From positions 1 through 10,394 of the forward strand of contig JBEINZ010000103.1 in the NCBI GenBank assembly GCA_040377825.1: 10,394 bases of DNA, read 5' to 3'. A program made the position numbers and the translations under genes. Of this stretch, positions 1 to 6,559 are shown one piece after another. Each line of letters starts with the position of its first letter. The first letter of the stretch is position 1. The DNA is from JBEINZ01 sp040377825. Its GTDB lineage: Bacteria; Pseudomonadota; Alphaproteobacteria; Rhizobiales; Ancalomicrobiaceae. Below the pieces are notes generated by a model. The model saw nothing but the letters and a program-made list of their open reading frames with translations. It had not been told where the DNA came from and did no database searches.

Positions 1-564
1 AAGACCGCCGAACACATCGCCTACAAGCTCGTGCTTCACTTCATCACGGACGATCCAACCAAGGCCATGGTGGATGCGGTGAAGAAGGAGTTCTTGCGTA
101 CAAAGGGCGACCTTAAGGCAACGGCGACCGCATTGCTGCGTCTGGAAAACGCACTCTCTGACAAGTTTGCCCCGAGAATACGCCGCCCCTACGAGATGAT
201 GACGAGCTGGGTTCGGGCCTACAATATACCCGATTACGTCGAGAGCAGCTGGAATACTGGCATCTTCAAACCCCTCGACCTGATGCAACATCGACCGTTC
301 AACTGGTCCACGCCAGATGGCTATCCGGACGAAAACAGTTGGTGGCTATCTCCCGATGCGATGCGCTTGCGGCTAGAAGCGACACGCCCATCGGGATTTC
401 TTGCTTGGAAAGCATCAAAGGTTCCACTCAAGGCGACAGAACTAGCTCAAAACGTCTTTGACAAGGCCTTGTCGAAAGCCACTAGTGACGAAATAGCCGC
501 GCAGAAAACAATTTTCGATGGACTGACAATACTCTTGATGTCCCCTGAGTTTCAAAGGAGCTGA
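1..564 (+). CDS. DUF1800 family protein, C-terminal part (5' end outside window)
   Basis: The frame is open from base 1, so the start lies upstream; 187 residues are visible up to the TGA at 562-564. The first visible residues (KTAEHIAYKLVLHFITDD) match the 'K..EFIARKLVRHFISDDP' block typical of the C-terminal half of DUF1800 proteins. Further on, a Pro/Trp/Gly segment (HRPFNWSTPDGYPDENSWW, near residue 97) followed by LSPDAMRLRLE matches the family's closing 'GPDGYP...WLSP' block. DUF1800 proteins are usually about 450-600 residues and have no established biochemical role; they are very often encoded just upstream of a DUF1501 protein, as here. The last codons carry the Shine-Dalgarno of the next gene and the gap is only 5 nt, so the two are probably one transcript with coupled translation. 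A GTG at 31 is an internal valine, not the true start. Confidence 0.85.
   Translation, partial: KTAEHIAYKLVLHFITDDPTKAMVDAVKKEFLRTKGDLKATATALLRLENALSDKFAPRIRRPYEMMTSWVRAYNIPDYVESSWNTGIFKPLDLMQHRPFNWSTPDGYPDENSWWLSPDAMRLRLEATRPSGFLAWKASKVPLKATELAQNVFDKALSKATSDEIAAQKTIFDGLTILLMSPEFQRS
554..560 (+). promoter_or_regulatory. Shine-Dalgarno deciding a TTG start for the DUF1501 gene
   Basis: AAAGGAG lies inside the last codons of the DUF1800 gene and ends 9 nt before the TTG at 570. The next in-frame ATG (609) has no comparable site in front of it, which favours the TTG. The placement also suggests translational coupling to the upstream gene. Confidence 0.6.
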
Positions 565-569
565 ACCCG

Positions 570-2474
570 TTGTCTCACGATCATCAACATGCGGGCGTCG
601 TTCCTGCAATGAACACGTTAGAAAACGATGGTTGCAAGGAGTCACGTCTTCTAATCAGCCGCCGCCATATGCTTGGCGTCACAGCGGGCTTCTTCTCCTG
701 GGCATACATGCCCAAATTCGCAGAAGCGGGCACAGCGAATGATCCGCGGATGTTGTTCGTCATCCTCCGCGGCGGCATGGATGGCGTGAACACCGTCGTG
801 CCGCACGGCGATCCGAACTACTACGCCATGCGCGGCTCGATCGCGATCCCGCAAGCTTCGATGATCAAGCTCGATTCATTCTTCGGCTTGCACCCGGCCC
901 TCGTCAATTTTGGAAAGATGTACAAGGACGGTGAAGCTTCGGTCATTCACGCCGTGGCGCCGCCTTTGCGTACCCGCTCCCACTTCGATGCGCAGGACAA
1001 TTTAGAAACGGGCATGCCCAACCAACCGCCGACCAATGCCTCAGGTTGGCTGAACCGCCTTTTGGGCTACCTCCCGGCGGGCAATGCCGTTCGTGAAGGC
1101 GGCGGCATTCAAATCGGCGCCGCCCCCGTCATCCTTCGCGGAGCCGCTCCAGTCCTAGGCTGGTCGCCAAGCACCATATCGCGGGTACCGGAAGCAAACC
1201 GCGATTCATTGCTGCGGCTCTATAGCAAAAGCGACAAGCAACTTGGGGAGGTTCTTTCCCTTGGCCTCAAGGCCAATGAGTTTGCCCTCGGCGTGAGCCC
1301 GGGCACCCAGACGGAAAGTGTTTCGGATCTGTTGAAGGCGTTCCGAGGCGCTGGTCGCCTCATGAAAGCCGACAGCGGACCGCGCATTTCCGTCCTATCG
1401 GTCGGTGGCTTTGATACCCATTTTGACCAAGGCGGCGTATCGGGCAAACTCGCGACACTTCTCTCCCAGGTCGATTCAGGGCTCGGTGACTTCAAAGCCG
1501 AACTTGGAGCCGAGGCTTGGAAGAACACCATCGTGGTTTGCGTCACCGAGTTCGGCCGAACTTTGGCATATAACGGATCATCGGGCACCGATCATGGTGT
1601 CGGCACGGTTGCGCTTCTCGCCGGCGGCAAGGTCAAGGGCGGTAAGGTATTTGGCGATTGGCCGGGCCTTGCGATCAAGGATCTTTATCAAGGACGTGAC
1701 CTGCAAGCGAGCGTTGACTTGCGCTCAGTCTTCAAGGGTCTGCTTCATGAGCACCTTGGCGTATCGACCACAGTCCTGAACAGCACGATCTTCCCTGAAA
1801 GCGCGAACGTTCCGGCGTTGAGCGGGCTCGTGGCAGAGCCCGAAATGATGATAGTCTGCGACTTAATTCCGAAGGCCCCCGATACGGATCCGAGTATCAA
1901 TCCGATCGTTACTAAGACTGGCACCGGCAGCACCACGGGTTCGGGATCGACACCCGAAGCCGGAACGCCGAGCGACCCGGAAACCAAGCCCGGCATGGCC
2001 GGCGAAACCAACACGAGTGCGGGAACGAACAACGGTTCCGCAACCGGCGCAAGTCCGAAGGATGGCAAAACGAAGGGCCCGACACTTGTTGGAGATAAAT
2101 CGGACACTTCCAAGGTCACGATCAATACGGTTGTTTCCAAGCCGCCAGAATTGCCTGTGGATATCAAAAACCCGATGCCCAGTACGCTCCAACTGACCCG
2201 GCGTTTGCTCAAGCAGCCGTTCAGAGGCAACATGATTACGGTTTCGAAGTCACCTGTCGTGAACAAGCAAAGCGCATTCAAGGTGAACTCAGCGGCACAT
2301 ACAAACAAAATGACCTTCACCGCGATGGAGCTACCCACGAAGGACAATATACCGGACTTGGCAACCACGCCAAATACTGTGGCCGGCATGAATGAGCCGG
2401 TCATGCAAGTGCAAGCGCCGGTGATACGGGTATCGACTATTCGCGCATTCCGCAGAACGGGTGGCGGCAAATAG
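570..2474 (+). CDS. DUF1501 family protein, Tat-exported, with long low-complexity C-terminal tail
   Basis: 634 residues from a TTG start with a good ribosome binding site; an ATG at 609 (residue 14) is the alternative. The N-terminus carries a twin-arginine signal (S30-R-R-H-M-L35, then a hydrophobic stretch ending near AEA at 51-53), so a folded protein is probably exported through Tat. The DUF1501 domain covers about residues 58-420: LFVILRGGMDGVNTVVP (62-78), FFGLHPAL (104-111), RSHFDAQDNLETG (136-148), VGGFDTHFDQGG (278-289), CVTEFGRT (324-331) and GTDHGVGT (339-346). These Asp/His motifs resemble the metal-binding core of the sulfatase/alkaline-phosphatase fold, to which the family has been related; its substrate is unknown. 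Family members are usually about 400-450 residues. Here about 200 residues follow: a Gly/Ser/Thr/Pro-rich linker (about 434-505) and a basic, Thr/Val-rich tail (506-634) that I do not recognise. Confidence 0.9.
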   Translation: MSHDHQHAGVVPAMNTLENDGCKESRLLISRRHMLGVTAGFFSWAYMPKFAEAGTANDPRMLFVILRGGMDGVNTVVPHGDPNYYAMRGSIAIPQASMIKLDSFFGLHPALVNFGKMYKDGEASVIHAVAPPLRTRSHFDAQDNLETGMPNQPPTNASGWLNRLLGYLPAGNAVREGGGIQIGAAPVILRGAAPVLGWSPSTISRVPEANRDSLLRLYSKSDKQLGEVLSLGLKANEFALGVSPGTQTESVSDLLKAFRGAGRLMKADSGPRISVLSVGGFDTHFDQGGVSGKLATLLSQVDSGLGDFKAELGAEAWKNTIVVCVTEFGRTLAYNGSSGTDHGVGTVALLAGGKVKGGKVFGDWPGLAIKDLYQGRDLQASVDLRSVFKGLLHEHLGVSTTVLNSTIFPESANVPALSGLVAEPEMMIVCDLIPKAPDTDPSINPIVTKTGTGSTTGSGSTPEAGTPSDPETKPGMAGETNTSAGTNNGSATGASPKDGKTKGPTLVGDKSDTSKVTINTVVSKPPELPVDIKNPMPSTLQLTRRLLKQPFRGNMITVSKSPVVNKQSAFKVNSAAHTNKMTFTAMELPTKDNIPDLATTPNTVAGMNEPVMQVQAPVIRVSTIRAFRRTGGGK

Positions 2475-2516
2475 CTGCCTCCCGAGTTCAGGCTTAAACG
2501 CTCAAGCAAGTAAGGA

Positions 2517-2546
2517 AAAGGCGCGGGGATTGTTCTCCGCGCCTTT
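2517..2546. terminator. Bidirectional intrinsic terminator between DUF1501 gene and tsf
   Basis: A perfect 10-bp stem (AAAGGCGCGG at 2517-2526, CCGCGCCTTT at 2537-2546) with a 10-nt loop sits between the convergent stops at 2474 and 2575. The arms end in T-runs on both strands: CCTTT on plus, CCTTTTCC on minus. It therefore plausibly terminates both the DUF1800/DUF1501 transcript and the rpsB-tsf transcript. Confidence 0.8.
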
Positions 2547-2574
2547 GCCGTATTCGGCTAACACTGTGAGAGTG

Positions 2575-3507
2575 TCAGCGCTGCCCGGCAGCCGCGGCGA
2601 CTTCCGCAGCGAAATCGGACTCGCCCTTGTCGATGCCTTCGCCAATCACGTAGCGCACGAAGGCCTTCAAGGCGATCGGAGCGCCCACGTCTTTTTCGGC
2701 AGCCTTGACGGCCGCCTCGACGGTCAGGTCAGGATTGACGACGAAGTGCTGCTTGAGGAGCGTTACTTCCTCGTAGTACTTCCGAATCCGCCCCTCGACC
2801 ATCTTCTCGATCACCGCCTCCGGCTTGCCGGATTGTCTGGCTTGATCAAGGAAAATCGCGCGTTCGCGTTCCACCAGCGCAGGATCGACGTCTTCAGTCA
2901 GCACGGCCGCCGGGGTCGGGTCATGGGCGGCGACGTGCATGGCGATCTGCTTGCCGAGCGCGGCCAGCATCGCCTTGTCGCCGGTTGATTCCAGCGCCAC
3001 GATGACGCCGATCTTGCCGAGGCTGTCGGCCACCGAATTATGCACGTAGTTTGCGACCACGCCGTCGGCAACCGCCAGATAGGCTGTCCGACGCAGCTGC
3101 ATGTTTTCGCCGATCGTCGCGACCGCCTCGGCGAGACGCTCGGTTACCGACTTGCCGGCGCCGGGGACCGGCAGGGCGCCGAGCTTCTCCACGTCGCCGC
3201 CGGCATCAAGCGCGAGTTCGGCGATCGTGCGCACCAGGACCTGAAACTGTTCATTTCGAGCGACAAAGTCGGTTTCGGAATTAACCTCGACCAGCGCGGC
3301 ACTGGTACCGCCAGCGGCTACGCCGATCAGCCCCTCGGCGGCGGTGCGCCCGGACTTCTTCGCGGCCTTGGCAAGACCTTTCTTGCGCAGCCAATCGACG
3401 GCGGATTCAATGTCGCCGACCGTTTCCGTTAGCGCCGCCTTGCAATCCATCATGCCCGCGCCGGTTTTGTCGCGAAGCTCTTTAACCTGGGTCGCCGAAA
3501 TCGTCAT
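2575..3507 (-). CDS. tsf: Translation elongation factor Ts (EF-Ts)
   Basis: 310 residues, the normal length for alphaproteobacterial EF-Ts. EF-Ts is the cytoplasmic nucleotide exchange factor that releases GDP from EF-Tu. The N-terminal UBA-like domain is clear (residues about 1-45: VKELRDKTGAGMMDCKAAL, then VDWLRKKGLAKAAKK). The EF-Tu-contacting motif TDFVARNEQF is at 79-88, with D80 and F81 matching the residues that disturb the Mg site of EF-Tu. The core and dimerisation/coiled-coil region follows, with the C-terminal VRYVIGEG block near the end. The ATG at 3507 is supported by the family's usual N-terminus and a purine-rich GAGAGAGA stretch just upstream. It lies downstream of rpsB on the same strand, the near-universal arrangement, but the spacer is unusually long (496 nt) and holds repeats. 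Confidence 0.98.
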   Translation of the reverse strand: MTISATQVKELRDKTGAGMMDCKAALTETVGDIESAVDWLRKKGLAKAAKKSGRTAAEGLIGVAAGGTSAALVEVNSETDFVARNEQFQVLVRTIAELALDAGGDVEKLGALPVPGAGKSVTERLAEAVATIGENMQLRRTAYLAVADGVVANYVHNSVADSLGKIGVIVALESTGDKAMLAALGKQIAMHVAAHDPTPAAVLTEDVDPALVERERAIFLDQARQSGKPEAVIEKMVEGRIRKYYEEVTLLKQHFVVNPDLTVEAAVKAAEKDVGAPIALKAFVRYVIGEGIDKGESDFAAEVAAAAGQR

Positions 3508-3613
3508 AGGTCTCTCTCGATGGCTCCGCCCGCGGGCCGGACCCGCTGCGGCCGTTAGGGTTTGCCGATGGTTCGGCCGTTCGAAATGGCCGGTGTACGC
3601 GGCCGCTGCGCCT

Positions 3614-3730
3614 CTAGAGCATTTCCCAATCGGATGGACTCAACCGATCGATAAGGAATTGCACGAATTTCAATAACTTGAGCCAGTCCTTTTCGTTCGG
3701 ATCGCGCCGATCCGAACGGGACAGGCCCTA
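3614..3730. repeat. Compound-hairpin dispersed repeat, copy 1 (MITE-like)
   Basis: About 117 bp that align along their whole length with 3875-3988. The unit is two hairpins in tandem. The left, imperfect one (CTAGAGCATTTCCC at 3614-3627 against GGAATTGC at 3655-3662) has an inner near-palindrome around CGGATGGACTCAACCG. The right one is CGTTCGGATCG (3694-3704), a CGC loop, then CGATCCGAACG (3708-3718). An AT-rich linker joins them. The outer bases of the right hairpin have decayed relative to copy 2. The outer ends are related inverted repeats (CTAGAGC at the left; the complement reads TAGGGCC at the right), as in a miniature inverted-repeat element bounded by TA. Confidence 0.75.
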
Positions 3731-3874
3731 ACATCTCGGCCCAACAATCCCGCTCGCGGCAGCTTCAAGACGAGGCGCGTTGAGGAACCGGGCCGGGACT
3801 CAAACTGCGATCAGGCCGCGCGGCCCTGACCATCTCGGACGTTTCGCGCGACGCTATCATGACACCGTCGGCAT

Positions 3875-3988
3875 CTAGGGCATTTCCCACCCGGATGAAC
3901 TTATCCAAGCGACAGGGAATTGCTCTAAATTCAATAGCATGAGCCTGTCCCGTTCGGATCGCGTCGATCCGAACGGGACAGGCTCTAG
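3875..3988. repeat. Compound-hairpin dispersed repeat, copy 2 (best preserved)
   Basis: 114 bp, beginning CTAG (3875-3878) and ending CTAG (3985-3988). The left hairpin is degenerate (GGGCATTTCCC ... GGGAATTGCTC). The right hairpin is perfect: a 21-bp stem (3941-3961 with 3965-3985) and a 3-nt CGT loop. The left terminus matches the reverse complement of the right terminus at about 16 of 22 positions, giving terminal inverted repeats. It ends 15 nt from the rpsB stop codon, so it lies in the rpsB 3' UTR. Confidence 0.8.
3941..3985 (-). terminator. Perfect 21-bp hairpin just after rpsB (possible attenuator or RNA-processing site)
   Basis: The stem pairs all 21 bases around a 3-nt loop and contains GTCCCGTTCGG / CCGAACGGGAC. 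On the minus strand it starts 18 nt past the rpsB stop codon. After the stem the minus strand reads ATGCTATTGAATTTAG: AT-rich but without a strong T-run, so a stabilising, processing or attenuating element is as likely as a true terminator. It belongs to repeat copy 2. Confidence 0.4.
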
Positions 3989-4003
3989 TGCCGGAAGCGT
4001 CAT

Positions 4004-4774
4004 TCACTCCGCGGCGGCTTCGGTTACCACGGCGGGGTCTTCCGGGGGGACTTCGGCCGCGCCGACGTCCACGCCGATATCACCCGATGCACGGGAAATG
4101 CCGTCGATCGCGGCGCGGGCGACGAGATCGCAATAAAATGCGATCGCGCGGCCGGCGTCGTCGTTGCCGGGGATCGGATAGGTGATGCCATCGGGATCGC
4201 AATTGGAGTCAAGGATCGCCGCGACCGGGATGTTCAGCCGGCGGGCTTCCTGGATGGCGATCGCTTCGCGATTCGTGTCGATCACGAAGATCAGGTCGGG
4301 CAGGCCGCCCATGTCCTTGATCCCGCCGAGCGCCTTCTCGAGTTTTTCACGCTCGCGATCGAGCGTGAGGCGCTCTTTCTTCGTGAAGCCCTGCGACTCG
4401 CTGGAGAGCAATTCCTCGACCTTGCGCAGGCGCTGGATCGACTGGGAAATGGTCTTCCAGTTGGTCAGCATGCCGCCGAGCCAACGCGAGTTCACGAAGT
4501 ACTGCGCCGAGCGCTTGGCGGAGTCCGCGACGGACTCTTGAGCCTGCCGCTTGGTGCCAACGATCAGCACGCGGCCGCCACGGGCGACCGTATCTGACAC
4601 CGCCTTCAGTGCCTGATGAAGCATCGGCACGGACTGGGCGAGATCGATGATGTGGATGTTGTTGCGGACGCCGAAAATGTACTGCGCCATCTTCGGGTTC
4701 CAGCGATGCTTTTGATGGCCGAAGTGAACGCCGGCCTCTAGCAACGAGCGCATAGAAAAATCTGGCAGGGACAT
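4004..4774 (-). CDS. rpsB: 30S ribosomal protein S2
   Basis: 256 residues. S2 binds late on the small subunit near the S1 site and is required for S1 assembly. The N-terminal signature is typical (SMRSLLEAGVHFGHQKHRWNPKMAQYIFGVRNNIHIIDL, about residues 7-45, split by the usual coiled-coil insertion later). Further family blocks are GTKRQAQ, RWLGGMLTNWKTI, the charged coiled coil (about 120-150, KKERLTLDREREKLEKAL) and DLIFVIDTNREAIAIQEARRLNIPVAAILDSNCDPD. The C-terminal tail is Ala/Glu-rich and shorter than in relatives of about 330 residues. The start at 4774 is the family start; AGGAG (4786-4790) lies 11 nt upstream. It is first in the rpsB-tsf unit, with its own promoter and a structured leader. 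Confidence 0.98.
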   Translation of the reverse strand: MSLPDFSMRSLLEAGVHFGHQKHRWNPKMAQYIFGVRNNIHIIDLAQSVPMLHQALKAVSDTVARGGRVLIVGTKRQAQESVADSAKRSAQYFVNSRWLGGMLTNWKTISQSIQRLRKVEELLSSESQGFTKKERLTLDREREKLEKALGGIKDMGGLPDLIFVIDTNREAIAIQEARRLNIPVAAILDSNCDPDGITYPIPGNDDAGRAIAFYCDLVARAAIDGISRASGDIGVDVGAAEVPPEDPAVVTEAAAE

Positions 4775-4822
4775 GGCCTACCGAACTCCTGTTTTCCGGT
4801 TTGTGCCTCCGCGGGATTTGTC

Positions 4823-4855
4823 TTTCCTAGTCCGCGCCGAAGCGACGACTGGAAA
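4823..4855 (-). promoter_or_regulatory. Structured rpsB leader: hairpin with UUCG tetraloop (candidate S2 autoregulatory site)
   Basis: On the minus strand the leader folds as UUUCC-AGUC, an inner CGC-UUCG-GCG, then GACU-A-GGAAA: a stem with a one-base bulge capped by a stable C(UUCG)G tetraloop. Outside it, TTCCGG and CCGGAA can pair across the hairpin to form a closing helix whose 3' side ends next to the AGGAG of rpsB. S2 is known to repress its own operon through the rpsB leader in gammaproteobacteria. That this leader does the same is inference. Confidence 0.45.
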
Positions 4856-4925
4856 CACCGGAAGGGCGCCGCGGCCGAGGAAGATCCTCGATCGAACACC
4901 CCATCCCGCGTGTGGAATAACCGTT

Positions 4926-4954
4926 CATATAGCCGTGGCCGGCATCTTTTGCAA
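4926..4954 (-). promoter_or_regulatory. Sigma70-type promoter for rpsB-tsf
   Basis: On the minus strand, TTGCAA (-35, at 4949-4954), a 17-nt spacer, then TATATG (-10, at 4926-4931). Transcription would start near 4919, giving a leader of about 145 nt before the rpsB ATG. This leader contains the hairpin at 4823-4855. Confidence 0.6.
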
Positions 4955-4981
4955 GCGAGGGCAGATTTTCGCGAAGTTTCT

Positions 4982-5050
4982 CTTGAGCATGTCCCGATCG
5001 GATGGACTCATCCGAACGATAAGGAATTGCTCCACATTCTAGACCTTGAG
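4982..5050. repeat. Dispersed repeat, copy 3 (left hairpin only)
   Basis: It matches the left half of copies 1 and 2: TTGAGCATGTCCCGATCGGATGG from 4983 (shown in pieces: TTGAGCATGTCCC, GATCGGATGG), then CATCCGAACG and AAGGAATTGCTCC. The arms GAGCA (4985-4989) and TGCTC (5028-5032) pair, as do CGATCGGATG and CATCCGAACG. The right-hand perfect hairpin is absent; similarity ends at TTGAG (5046-5050), 2 nt before the stop codon of the MFS gene. It lies between that gene and the rpsB promoter. Confidence 0.7.
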
Positions 5051-5052
5051 AC

Positions 5053-6204
5053 TCAGCGCGCGCGGGTCGCCCGGGCGCCGAGCGCGCAAATCGCGAGGGC
5101 GACGGCGACGATGGCGAGCGCGCGATCGAGCCCGGCGAATTGCGCCACTTGGCCGATGAGCGGCGGACCAACCAGAAAGCCGGTATAGCCGAGCGTCGTG
5201 ACCGCCGCGATACCCGAACCGGCCGACAGGCCCTGCATGCGACCGGCCGCGCCGAAGATGACCGGGATCAGATTGGCGATCCCCAAACCGGAGAAACCCA
5301 GCCCTACCAGCGCCACGATCGGGTTCGAGGTCGCGATCGTCATTGCCACGCCGAAGGCCGCGATCGTGCCGCTGACGATCACGAGCGGCTCGGTGCCAAA
5401 CCGCGCACGCAGTCGATCGCCGGTCAGCCGAGCAATCGCCATGGTTCCGGCAAACACCGCAAAGCCGGTCGCCGACAGCGAAGGACCCGCGCCAAGGACG
5501 GTCCGTAAATAAATCCCGCACCAGTCCACGATCGCGCCTTCGGACATGAGGGCGAGGAAGGAAAGGATGGCGAGACCCATGACCGGACGCGTCGGCCAGG
5601 CAAACGTCGCTCCGCCGTCTTGCGTATCGACCGAACCATGCAGCAAGCCGCGCGATGAGACGATGAAGACAACGAGAAGGACGGCCGCGAGCACGGCGTT
5701 GAACGCGAGCGGCCCCTGACTGACCAGAAACAGCGCGCCGGCAACCGCGCCGATCAGACCGCCGACGCTATAAAGCCCGTGGAAGAATGACATAACCGGC
5801 CGGCCCAGCCGATTTTCCACCGCGACGCCATGCGCGTTCATGGCCACGTCCATCGCCCCGTTCGCGGCCCCGAACAAGAATAGAGCGGCGGCGAGAGCGG
5901 CAAGGTTCGGCGCAAGCACCGGCCCGAGCGCGGTCGGGAAGAGGCAAAGCGCCGAAACAACCAGCACCACGCGGCTGCCGAAGCGCGCCACGAGCCCGCC
6001 GGCGATCGGCATCGCCAAGATCGCGCCCGCCGCCATGAATAGCAGGGCGAGCCCAAACGTCGCGTGCCCCACCGCCAGCTTCGCCTCGACCGAGGGTATC
6101 ACCACCGCCCATCCGCCGATCATCCCGCCATTGGCCAAGAACGCCCCGCAAACGGCCAGCCGCGCGCGTTCTAATGTTTGCGAATGCGTAACGGCGTGAT
6201 CCAT
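5053..6204 (-). CDS. MFS transporter, 12 TM (YbjJ-like)
   Basis: 383 residues from the ATG at 6204, which is preceded by CGAGG at a suitable distance. The frame stays open further upstream, but that part is Pro/Arg/Ser-rich and lacks the hydrophobic pattern of the family. About 12 hydrophobic segments alternate with short loops. The cytoplasmic loop 2-3 motif is present in weak form (GLVARFGSR, 70-78) and again in the second half (GDRLRARFG, 282-290), as expected from the duplicated MFS fold. The block NGAMDVAMNAHG...ENRLGRPVMSFFHGLYSVGGL (about 115-140) resembles E. coli YbjJ and relatives, whose substrate is unknown. It would act in the inner membrane as a secondary transporter. It stands alone between rpsB and a divergent gene; its stop is 2 nt from repeat copy 3. 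Confidence 0.85.
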   Translation of the reverse strand: MDHAVTHSQTLERARLAVCGAFLANGGMIGGWAVVIPSVEAKLAVGHATFGLALLFMAAGAILAMPIAGGLVARFGSRVVLVVSALCLFPTALGPVLAPNLAALAAALFLFGAANGAMDVAMNAHGVAVENRLGRPVMSFFHGLYSVGGLIGAVAGALFLVSQGPLAFNAVLAAVLLVVFIVSSRGLLHGSVDTQDGGATFAWPTRPVMGLAILSFLALMSEGAIVDWCGIYLRTVLGAGPSLSATGFAVFAGTMAIARLTGDRLRARFGTEPLVIVSGTIAAFGVAMTIATSNPIVALVGLGFSGLGIANLIPVIFGAAGRMQGLSAGSGIAAVTTLGYTGFLVGPPLIGQVAQFAGLDRALAIVAVALAICALGARATRAR

Positions 6205-6559
6205 GAATTGCCTCGTGGACGCCGAAGGCTTCGGCTGACGTTCTGGCTGCTTGCATAAGCTCGCACCAGCCGCGTGACAACCCATTCCGAGCGAGCATTT
6301 CGTCGATGAGTGCGACACGAGCTTAAACACGTGTCTGGATCGGATATAAACTCGGGGGCGACGTGACCCTCGAGATCGAGGGGGCGCGGAAGGATCTACA
6401 GGCTGCCTGCTCCGTAATTGTAAAGCAGATGAGTGGCACATTGCCGACGTCCAGCCCGGGGCGGCGGCTTTTTCGTTCGACGGAGACGTCGGCGGGCGCG
6501 AAGCATCGGAGTTGCGCATGGAATCTTAAAAACGCGCACGAAGTGACATTTCGTGCGCG
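6205..6559. other. Divergent intergenic region rich in inverted repeats
   Basis: 355 nt between the MFS start and the divergent unknown gene, presumably holding both promoters, although I cannot place either with confidence. Visible structure: CCCTCG-AGAT-CGAGGG (6367-6382), CCGACGTC (6444-6451) with GACGTCGG (6485-6492) across 33 nt, and the perfect hairpin at 6533-6559. No convincing gene; a small RNA is possible but unsupported. Confidence 0.55.
6528..6559. promoter_or_regulatory. Perfect 10-bp hairpin touching the start codon of the unknown gene
   Basis: CGCGCACGAA (6533-6542) and TTCGTGCGCG (6550-6559) pair perfectly around a 7-nt loop, and the ATG follows at once at 6560. On the minus strand the stem is followed by five T (complement of 6528-6532), which is the form of an intrinsic terminator. 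It may be an operator, a structure controlling initiation, or a minus-strand terminator shielding the MFS gene; the sequence does not decide. Confidence 0.6.

Larger units (their letters stand above)
3508..4003. other. Long rpsB-tsf intergenic spacer
   Basis: 496 nt without a convincing gene. It holds two copies of a compound palindromic repeat (3614-3730 and 3875-3988) and, between them, a GC palindrome (GGCCGCGCGGCC at 3814-3825, extended with a one-base bulge to 3811-3829). The 106 nt next to tsf are very GC-rich and contain small inverted repeats. I see no clear promoter for tsf alone. Apparent open frames here follow the repeat arms and have no family resemblance. Confidence 0.75.

Noticed and set aside
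1745..2509. 254-codon open frame on the minus strand opposite the DUF1501 tail
   Set aside because: It mirrors the repetitive Gly/Ser/Thr/Pro codons of the real gene, has no family resemblance, and would overlap the coding strand fully.
2461..2988. 175-codon plus-strand frame running into tsf
   Set aside because: It is antisense to EF-Ts, crosses the terminator, and has no recognisable sequence.
3614..3988. Two nearby palindromic repeats as a possible CRISPR array
   Set aside because: Only two copies adjoin, the units exceed 110 bp and have internal double hairpins, no cas genes are near, and a third copy lies 1 kb away without a spacer pattern.
3765..4007. 80-codon minus-strand frame between rpsB and tsf
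   Set aside because: Much of it is the repeat element (both arms of the 21-bp hairpin); no ribosome binding site or homology seen.
6205..6519. N-terminal extension of the MFS gene by about 105 codons
   Set aside because: The added part is Pro/Arg/Ser-rich and not membrane-like; the ATG at 6204 has a ribosome binding site and gives the family's normal length.
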